A stretch of DNA of 64,000 bases, taken from assembly GCA_018873245.2 (NCBI GenBank), contig JAEMBT020000001.1, forward strand, positions 10,450,220 through 10,514,219, in the 5' to 3' direction. The translations under genes were made by a program, and so were the position numbers. The notes under the pieces are model-generated. The model was not told where the DNA came from and made no database searches. It was given only the letters and a program-made list of their open reading frames with translations. This document shows, piece by piece, positions 57,194 to 64,000 of the stretch (its first letter is position 1; each line of letters begins with the position of its first letter). The stretch is from Archegozetes longisetosus (lineage: Eukaryota > Arthropoda > Arachnida > Sarcoptiformes > Trhypochthoniidae).

Positions 57194-57375
57194 AGTGGAC
57201 TAAACAACCGGAAGCACCTCAAAATGGTAATTGAACTATCAACTTTGAATCTAAATGGAAATCAAACTTAATGTTCAAACTGTAATCGAATTTCTTCTTA
57301 AGTTTGATTTCCATTTAGACTCAAAGTTGATAGTTCAATTACCATTTTGAGGTGCTTCCGGTTGTTTAGCCCACT
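57194..57375. repeat. Near-perfect hairpin, arms ~77 bp
   Basis: 57194-57270 (AGTGGACTAAACAACCGGAA...) pairs with 57298-57375 with only a few mismatches around a 27-nt loop. No TSD or coding sequence. It would give a long double-stranded stem if transcribed. Confidence 0.8.
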
Positions 57376-57689
57376 TTAGAAAGCATATAGGTAAAAGATA
57401 AAATTTTTATTATAAGATAACAAATTGGTTTTAAAAAAGTAAATTGTAAGTCTTTCATTAGGACAGATCTTTTAGTAAGAGTACAAACAAACGAGACATT
57501 AGAGAAAGCGAGTACTGATAATATGTCTTGTTTTTTATGTGAGTTAAAATTTGATTTATTTTTTAAAATTAGTATTGAAAAGGAATGGTGGTTATAGGTT
57601 CTGTGAAGATTCCCGAAAATTATACTCAATAACAAAATTAGATATACATTGCCAGGAACTGATGATATAATTGATATATGATAAGTTCA

Positions 57690-58060
57690 ATTTTTTACAA
57701 TTTCAGATATGATTCGCGTTTTAGAAAACAAAGATATATAAAAATAATAAAGGAAAAACATTTTTTATATGAGAGTCTTTATGAATTTAATGTCATGCCG
57801 TTTAGAATATGTAATAGTGTTGCTTTATTTCAGAGATTAATGGATATTATATTATCAAATTTACGGTGAACAATAGTAATGTGTTATACAGATAACTTAG
57901 TTATTTACTCAAAAACTTCTAAGTACATTATGAACATTTAAAGCTGGTTTTTAATAGAGTATTAGAAGCAAATTTAAAGCTTAATCCAAAAACTTGGTTT
58001 TATTAAAAAATAGAAATTAAATTTTTAGGTTTTTAGATTAATAGTATAGGAATATATCTA
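57690..58060 (+). pseudogene. Ty3/gypsy reverse transcriptase fragment
   Basis: The forward frame reads YEFNVMPFRICNSVALFQRLMDIIL, the RT block before the active site. After a stop and frame slip follow YTDNLVIYSKT (in place of YxDDILIYS), an HL..VFNRVLEANLKLNPKT block and FLGF. The order is that of Ty3/gypsy RT palm and thumb. Active-site D to N change, stops and frameshifts make it inactive. It probably belongs with the LTR and primer site 1.5 kb upstream, the region between being deleted or unrecognisable. Confidence 0.75.
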
Positions 58061-58189
58061 AATTTAGATGAAGTTAAAGCTCCATTACCATCGATAGATA
58101 ATAAACCGTTTTATCATATCGGTATTGGTTTATTCAGTGTTATTCCATTAATGAATTAAACTAATAATGTAGTTGTATGAGAGTGAACT

Positions 58190-58950
58190 CGTCTGAACAG
58201 TGAAAATGATCAATATGAAGGGAGAGAACGGACAGCGACAGGCGATATACACAAAGAAAAATTAAAAGAGCTATTACTAGAAGACAAAAATTGGAGTACT
58301 TTTGAATTGTCAGAAAATTTAGGTATCAGTACTGCCAGTACCAGAAGACTTTTAAAAGAGGTAGGGGCCAAAAAATTGCCTCTCGATGGTACCACATGAT
58401 TTAACGACTGCTCTAAAAAAGTTGAGAGCCGATATTTGTGATGAACATCTTCAAAGATATAATGCTGAAAACGATATTCTGTCAAGGATTGTTGCCATTG
58501 ATGAGACATGAATTAAAAGTTGACCGAAGTGATCCTAGAAGTTCTCACCAATGGCGGTTACCTGGGCAACCACCGTAAGTTTTGATATGACAAAAGTTTA
58601 TAATTTTCAAGTAATGCTAGCGATCTTAATATACATTGCAGACCCACCAAAGTAAGAACAGTAATGCAAGATTGGAAGGTGATGATAATCGTTGCTTTTC
58701 ATGGAAATCAAGTGTTTGGTTATCGAATTTTACCAAAAAAATACAAATGTCTATTTCGAAATTTACATTAATTTTTTGAGTGAAGTAATACACCCTGAGA
58801 TAAAAAGAAAGCGGATTCGTAGTCCTATCATCCTCCACGACAATGCGACACCACACAAGCATAAAAAAGTTCAAGAATTCTTTAACTCGCATCGTTGGTA
58901 AGAACTAAAACAACCCCCTATAGTCCTGACTTAACCCCTGCGACTACGAT
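58190..58950 (+). pseudogene. mariner transposase, broken (second lineage)
   Basis: Forward frames read, in order: KLKELLLEDKNWSTFELSENLGISTASTRRLLKEVG (second helix-turn-helix), IVAIDET (first catalytic Asp region, near 58490-58510), a W....HGNQ stretch, ILHDNATPHKHKKVQEFF (second Asp, near 58830-58880) and YSPDLTP.CDY (third, near 58915-58948). Many stops and frame changes occur between the blocks. Sequence is clearly different from the intact mariner at 30.5 kb, so it is another, older family. Its end is interrupted by the repeat at about 58950-59272. Confidence 0.72.
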
Positions 58951-59272
58951 GGCATTGCGAGACTGTCCTGGGATACTTGTCCTAAGGATTTTATATGGGA
59001 ACTCCCATAGAGAAGTACGAGGTACGAAGTAGTATTCGTACTATTCATAGTGTCTCAGCCCCGCAATACCGAAACATGATGGTTTTAGCTTAAATTCCAT
59101 ATTAAAGTTCAATTTTAGAGGGTACGGGTCGTACTGTCCTAGGTTTTTTTGATTGATTTAAAGTAATTTTCTGTATTTTTTAGGTTAAATTCCATATAAA
59201 ATGAAAAGTTCACTTTTCTAGTGATTTTAGAGGGGATACGAAAAGTACGAATTCATACTGTCCCAGCCTTGC
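58950..59272. mobile_element. Probable MITE inserted into the broken mariner
   Basis: Starts ATGGCATTGCGAGACTGTCC and ends with ...ATACTGTCCCAGCCTTGCCAT, imperfect inverted repeats. It lies immediately after the mariner CDY codons. GTACGA/TCGTAC motifs recur inside. The target duplication is unclear. Confidence 0.5.
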
Positions 59273-59835
59273 CATATATACACTACTATCAACAAGGAAA
59301 CGATTATTCACAAAACGTAAGCTAAAAATAAATAGATCTTTTCGTTCTAACAATAGTTCGTTATTTTAAAATAGAGTCTTGATTAATATCTATTCTAACA
59401 CTTCTAAAACTATATTTTTAATATATTAGTTAGATGTATGCTTGAAACATTTTTTCTATTACAAAAAGTTTTTAATCTGTTATGCTTTGGTATCAAACTT
59501 TGGCAAAATAAGATATTCATCATTTTGGACATTATAAATGAAAAACTTATTCATAAATAATTGTTTGAATTCTTCAACTTTTATTGATGTCTTGCGCTTC
59601 AATAGGGTACTGAAACATAATATGCTATTCACTTCATGAAAGTTCAATTAATCATATTCAAGTTCTAAAGATTAATAGGTATATTTAGTGAATAAACAAC
59701 TAGCGTTTTTAGTTATATTTTTTCACTAGAACTCAAATGATCATACAAATACTATGATCAATACTTAAACTGATGACTTACAATAATATATAACAGATGT
59801 TCAATTTTTACACGAATATGATCTATTTACTGACA
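59273..59835. other. Intergenic, no gene seen
   Basis: AT-rich DNA without supported features. Confidence 0.35.
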
Positions 59836-59843
59836 GTAACACT

Positions 59844-61261
59844 TAGTGTGAGTAACCGTCCTATTTTGCCGAGACAGTCCCAGAATTTGGGTATTTGTTC
59901 AATGTCCTGGGAAGGGACTTTTTTGATATGAAAATGTCCGAGAGAAAAAATTTTAAAAAAATTTTTTGCTCGACTGTTATGAAAAAAACTGTACTTTAAC
60001 ACCAAAATTTAAGAGAAAATAATGATATGAAATGAGAGTACGTTTTATGATAAAAATAGATTATAATCGAAATTGAATAATTGTTAATATAAGTCAACAA
60101 AAAATTATAAAAGTATTGCATATTATTGCAAACATTGAGTGAAAGAGTAATATTAGTGTTTGTTTATAAATCAAATATTGAATTAATTTTAAGCAAATAT
60201 ATTTGCATTCAATTAAAGACTATAACTGCTAACCAATTTGTTATCAATTATATTGTAAGTGCAACTGCCTCTTTGGATTGAGTACACTGCACTTTTATTT
60301 AATTTCGCACACTTAGTAAATGAAAAGAATGAACACAACACTTTGCATAAAATTGCTCTATTGAATTTCACAAAAAATGTACATTAGAACAGCTATTCTC
60401 GAGCTGGACACGAACACGAACTTCCCTTTCCTCAACTCAAACGTCTCCTTAAATACGTTTGAAGTTGAGGCCAAAATCACGTGTTCATCGAACGGTGTTA
60501 TTTGCTGATCCTTTGTTGCTGACCAGCTACGTGACCAGCTACATGATCAGTTATAGGAACTCAAAGATCACTTATTGATAAGTGACCAATGAGTTGTTTA
60601 CACGTATTTCTGAATCCGAAAATAGCTTCAGAAAAACGTTTGTTTATAGTTATAAATTTAGACAGGACCTTGAGTCCTATCAATAACTGATAACTTGTGA
60701 GTGCGAAATATTTTATGCACTCACAATATTAATACAAACATTAATAATTAACAATTAATAAAATTACTAAGCATTGATTTAAGTAAAGACTTACTGTTAA
60801 ATGAAATCACTTCATTTAATAATTATTTGAATAACACTGAAATTAAAGGCTGAAATTTGAATTCAATTACAAAGTATTACAAAATGCTATCTAATAATCA
60901 AATAAAGAATTTCACAAAAATTGTTAAAACAGTTATGGCTATACCAATCGGTAATGACTTTGTTGAGCGGGTGTTCAGTCATTTACATAGGATTCGGACA
61001 GACGATAGGGACCGTTTATGCATTGACTTGATTAAAGCCGAGATTTGTATTAAGAATAACTTTGATTTTAATTGTATTGAATTTAAGTCTTTCGTAAGGT
61101 CTAGTGAAAAACTTCTAAGATCTGTTAAATTTCAAAAATTTTATTTTAAGCAATAATTATTGAAATAAATGTAATAAAAATTCTTGTCCCTGAATTGTCC
61201 CGAATTTTTTCGACGTTTTTTATTAATGTCCTGGTTTCTCCGACAAGAGTTGGTCATACTA
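59844..61261 (+). mobile_element. Nonautonomous hAT element, 1418 bp
   Basis: Ends TAGTGTGAGTAACCG and ...TTGGTCATACTA (imperfect inverted repeats). They are flanked by GTAACACT (59836-59843) and ATAATACT (61262-61269), a duplication matching at six of eight bases. CCTGGGA/CCTGG motifs recur near both ends. The interior keeps a transposase C-terminus. Confidence 0.65.
60857..61156 (+). pseudogene. hAT transposase C-terminal dimerisation fragment
   Basis: A 99-codon frame opening on TTG (first ATG at 60884). It contains VMAIPIGNDFVERVFSHLHRI, DDRDRLCIDLIKAEICIKNNF and EFKSFVRSSEKLLR. This is the hAT family C-terminal dimerisation (hATC) domain with the ERVFS motif and the W/R-D-R-N/D-R block. 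Everything upstream (zinc finger, DDE core) is absent, so it cannot act alone. The same domain in worse shape is at 46.1 kb. Confidence 0.75.
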
Positions 61262-61269
61262 ATAATACT

Positions 61270-61743
61270 GCTATATTGCTTTAAATAGGGATGCCAGCAC
61301 TGCATTGGGTGAAAGATGAGAAATCTTAAAGGAGGGACCATAGGATAATCTTAGATAATTATTTTCAATGAGTCTAAAGTCATAGGGGGATAAAAAGATA
61401 AAATTTTAATCTGCACCTTTACACCTGTACTGAAGGTTGAAGATATTACCTCAAAGCTGGAGATTCCAGCATAAAGCAGGAGAGTCTGCATCCCTTGTTT
61501 CACAACCTATCATGTAAGACGTAAAATTGTATTAATATAAGACCATTAGTAAAAGTATTCTTTATTTTTTTCAAATTAGATAGATAATGCTTTTTTGACT
61601 GTATAATGATAGATCATTAAACATAAAATAGATCTCTAAAAAGTTTTAATGATCCTCTTAGCAATAACAACAAATTCATAAAATTCTCCTTTTTTGTTGA
61701 ACAAGCTTTACATTATTTAATGTAATATTGCTAGAAGTTAAAA
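61270..61743. other. Intergenic, upstream of gustatory-type receptor
   Basis: Contains the presumed promoter of the receptor gene; no other feature seen. Confidence 0.35.
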
Positions 61744-63010
61744 ATGGACGAAATTACAGAAATAAGTAAATCTCTTATGACCTTAAAGAATGATTTAGTT
61801 TTATCAAACATAGATCATGTTATTGGACTAATTAATAGAAATGAATATAATTTCAGTGAAAGAACATTTAGACTGAGTAATAGTTACAGATCTTATGCAT
61901 TACTTTTTTGGATTTCTTTCAATGCGATTCGCTACACACATTTACTATTGGTTTCTAAAGATGGAAAAGTTCCTATCAGTTATTTGGACACTAATCAATT
62001 CATAGGAGGAATAACACAATTCCATAGATTGGAAATATTATGTGCTTTGATATCAGCTTTTTTCATCATTTTATTCTTTAACAATAGCCATGATACACAA
62101 TGGCTCGAAGTTATTGGAATTCTCAAAGGGTTGCGATCAATGGACGGAATGAAAATATTCAATCAGAAATCAGTTGAAAAATTTGTGAATAGAATTAAAT
62201 TCATGAGAAATATAATAAGAATCGCAACTATATCCACCATACTATTAATAACTTTGATGGCAATCGTAGTCAACATCATTTCTCTTGATTCGATTGATAT
62301 ATTGAAATATGGAATTTCAGGTGTCAAAGTATACATCTTAGTTGGTTTATCATTTTTCCTCTACTTACATATAGTTTTCTTTACTATTATATGGTTTGTC
62401 AATATTGCAGAATGAGATTTGACTTATTCAATAAATATTTGAAAAGCATTTCTTGCAACAAGATATTTATTGAATACAAAATTTTCAATGAAATACTCGA
62501 AGAACATAACACTATTTGTAGCAAAATTATTTCTTATAACAAATTCTGGAAAAACTACTATCTGATTATCAATTATACACTAATACCTATAAATCTAATG
62601 CTATTACAACAAACCCTATTCGAAGAATTAAATATTCCAACATTTTTGGCATCAGTTTCTATTCTAATCTTATGTTTAGGGTTACATTTGATATTAAACT
62701 CAATAATTGCATCTGTTAATAAGGAATCCTCAAAATCATACGAGTCTCTGCAAAACTTTACTTTGAACACAATGTCATTAATGAACCTCAAATACAAAAT
62801 AAAGGTATTTATAATGCATTTTATGAAATAGCTTTTGATGAAATTTCTATATCATTTTAGTTATTGAATGCAATGGAAAGAGTGAGCAGTAAAAGGCTAG
62901 TCATTGGTTTTTCATGTGGAGATCAATTTGTAATGACACCAGTTATTGCTTTTAAAGTAATTGCAGAGTTTTATACTACAATTAGAGCCGAGAATTTCGG
63001 GTACTTATAA
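61744..63010 (+). pseudogene. Gustatory-receptor-like seven-transmembrane protein, one frameshift
   Basis: ATG at 61744 in good context. The first 660 nt encode four hydrophobic segments (near residues 48-66, 96-113, 155-180 and 193-218). At about 62400-62412 the frame ends (WFVNIAE, stop), and the expected continuation MRFDLFNKYL lies in another frame. The shift is a 1-nt (or 2-nt) indel, since the 17-nt GT-AG stretch there is too short for an intron. The second part (to 62804) adds two membrane segments. A 56-bp intron (62805-62860, GT-AG) leads to a 50-codon last exon ending at 63010. That exon carries GFSCGDQFVMTP and the seventh segment, the region of the conserved C-terminal motif of insect-type gustatory receptors. 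Total about 410 residues, the usual GR size. Broken as written; possibly functional if the indel is an error. Confidence 0.72.
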
Positions 63011-64000
63011 TAGATAAAATCGGTAGGTGACTGATGTTAAAGAAATGCTCGGAATCAGCACTCAAAAGATGCAATATCGTTGTTTAAAGTAAGCCGAAAT
63101 GGTAAAAAAGTTGAAATTTAATTTTTTTTTTCCAAAAAACTATCAAAATAATTCCAGAAATTCTCTTGTTGAGGTAAACAGAATGTTAGCTTATTATATA
63201 AGTTTATACGTAAAACTTTGAATACTTGTGGACTTTAGGCAGAAAACAATCTTCATCTGAATGATCTTTTATGAAGTTTTCAATAGGCTACCAGTTAATA
63301 TGATAAATCGTGTTTAGTTCTTTAAGTTTCTATCTTCAGGTGCTTTACCCAATAAATCGGTGATCACTGAAAAATCTGGGACTTTAAGTCAAATCGATGA
63401 TATTGATGCAGTCAAACTTCATTCTAAGACCTCTTATCACTAAATTCGAATTGATTTATGTTTTCATTAAAAATATAAATCAAGGTTAGGAATTATCACT
63501 GAAAATTTTCGGCTTTAATCATACTTTTTAATTCTTTAATAGTTAGTCATCAAAACCAAGTTATAATAAAAAATATTAAATACTGTAGATGTTCGTGATA
63601 TTTGGACGATTTTTCTTATTAACCCATAAGTTTGCAAATTCAATCAAAAGAAATCAGCTCTAAACCTGGAATTATAAATACATTGACCACAATCACTTCG
63701 AGAATAGATATTTTCATTCTATTGACTTAAGAAAAAATTGTTATTTTATTTGTGCATAGATTTAGAGTAGGCTGTAATCTTCTTTGAAGTTTTACGAAAT
63801 TTATATTCTTTAACAAATAGTTAATGATAATTTATTATTTAAAATCTTTCGGGATTTCTATTTGAACATCTTGAAATTAACTAACTTATGAATCGGATTG
63901 ATATTTAAAATGTTTCGGATAAATATTTCTAAGTGTGAATTTTTATTATAATAAAAATTATGTATTAAGTATTGTATAATTTATTTTAAACTTAAATAAA
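63011..64000. other. Intergenic, no gene seen
   Basis: AT-rich DNA downstream of the receptor gene; no supported coding sequence on either strand. Confidence 0.4.

Noticed and set aside
62391..62412. A 17-nt GT...AG stretch that would join the two GR frames
   Set aside because: Far shorter than any spliced intron in the window (49 bp or more); a frameshift is the simpler reading.
1..64000. tRNA, rRNA, CRISPR or riboswitch features
   Set aside because: No A/B-box cloverleaf, rRNA motif or spaced direct-repeat array was seen; the DNA is eukaryotic in gene structure. The tRNA-like match at 56217 is a retrotransposon primer site, not a gene.

Overview
The window is AT-rich nuclear DNA of a small-genome arthropod. 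Short introns (about 55-80 bp where mapped inside coding regions), ionotropic-receptor and gustatory-type chemoreceptor genes, M14 carboxypeptidase genes, TTAGG-type short repeats and many cut-and-paste DNA transposons point that way. A mite or other chelicerate is a reasonable guess, but the sequence alone does not name the organism. There are no bacterial-style operons. I saw no CRISPR array, rRNA or tRNA gene.

Layout. 0-2.3 kb is gene-poor, with one transposase scrap. 2.3-11.3 kb is built around a 1.05-kb segment present twice in inverted orientation (2342-5913 and 10201-11250). Each copy holds the same 84-residue secreted cysteine-rich gene. The left copy is interrupted just upstream of the gene's TATA box by a 2514-bp Merlin transposon; the right copy keeps the empty site. 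The spacer holds a decayed Harbinger-related gene and a Tc1-like remnant. 11.6-13.1 kb is a Tc1-type element with a hAT element inside it. 13.8-20.5 kb holds two tandem nine-exon metallocarboxypeptidase genes on the minus strand. The distal one is intact (432 aa) and the proximal one has a 1-bp deletion. 22.5-44.7 kb is a minus-strand array of ATD-less ionotropic receptors with a common six-exon plan: two intact (436 and 430 aa), two with a single frameshift, one heavily decayed and one exon scrap. Several transposons lie between or inside them, including an apparently intact mariner. 45-49.5 kb contains two short hAT elements and a two-gene Harbinger element. 52-55 kb has a further Tc1 copy, an inverted repeat complex and an intronless RCC1-repeat gene. 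55.8-61.3 kb has a broken Ty3/gypsy element with a tRNA-Ala-type primer site, a broken mariner and a hAT element. 61.7-63.0 kb is a seven-transmembrane gustatory-receptor-like gene.

Functional reading (inference): the host genes are digestive or secreted proteins (carboxypeptidases, Cys-rich peptide) and chemoreceptors (IR array, GR), fast-evolving gene families that expand in tandem. Transposons make up much of the rest. At least six genes or transposases are broken by one apparent single-base indel each, so either recent decay or uncorrected sequencing error must be considered before any of them is called a pseudogene.
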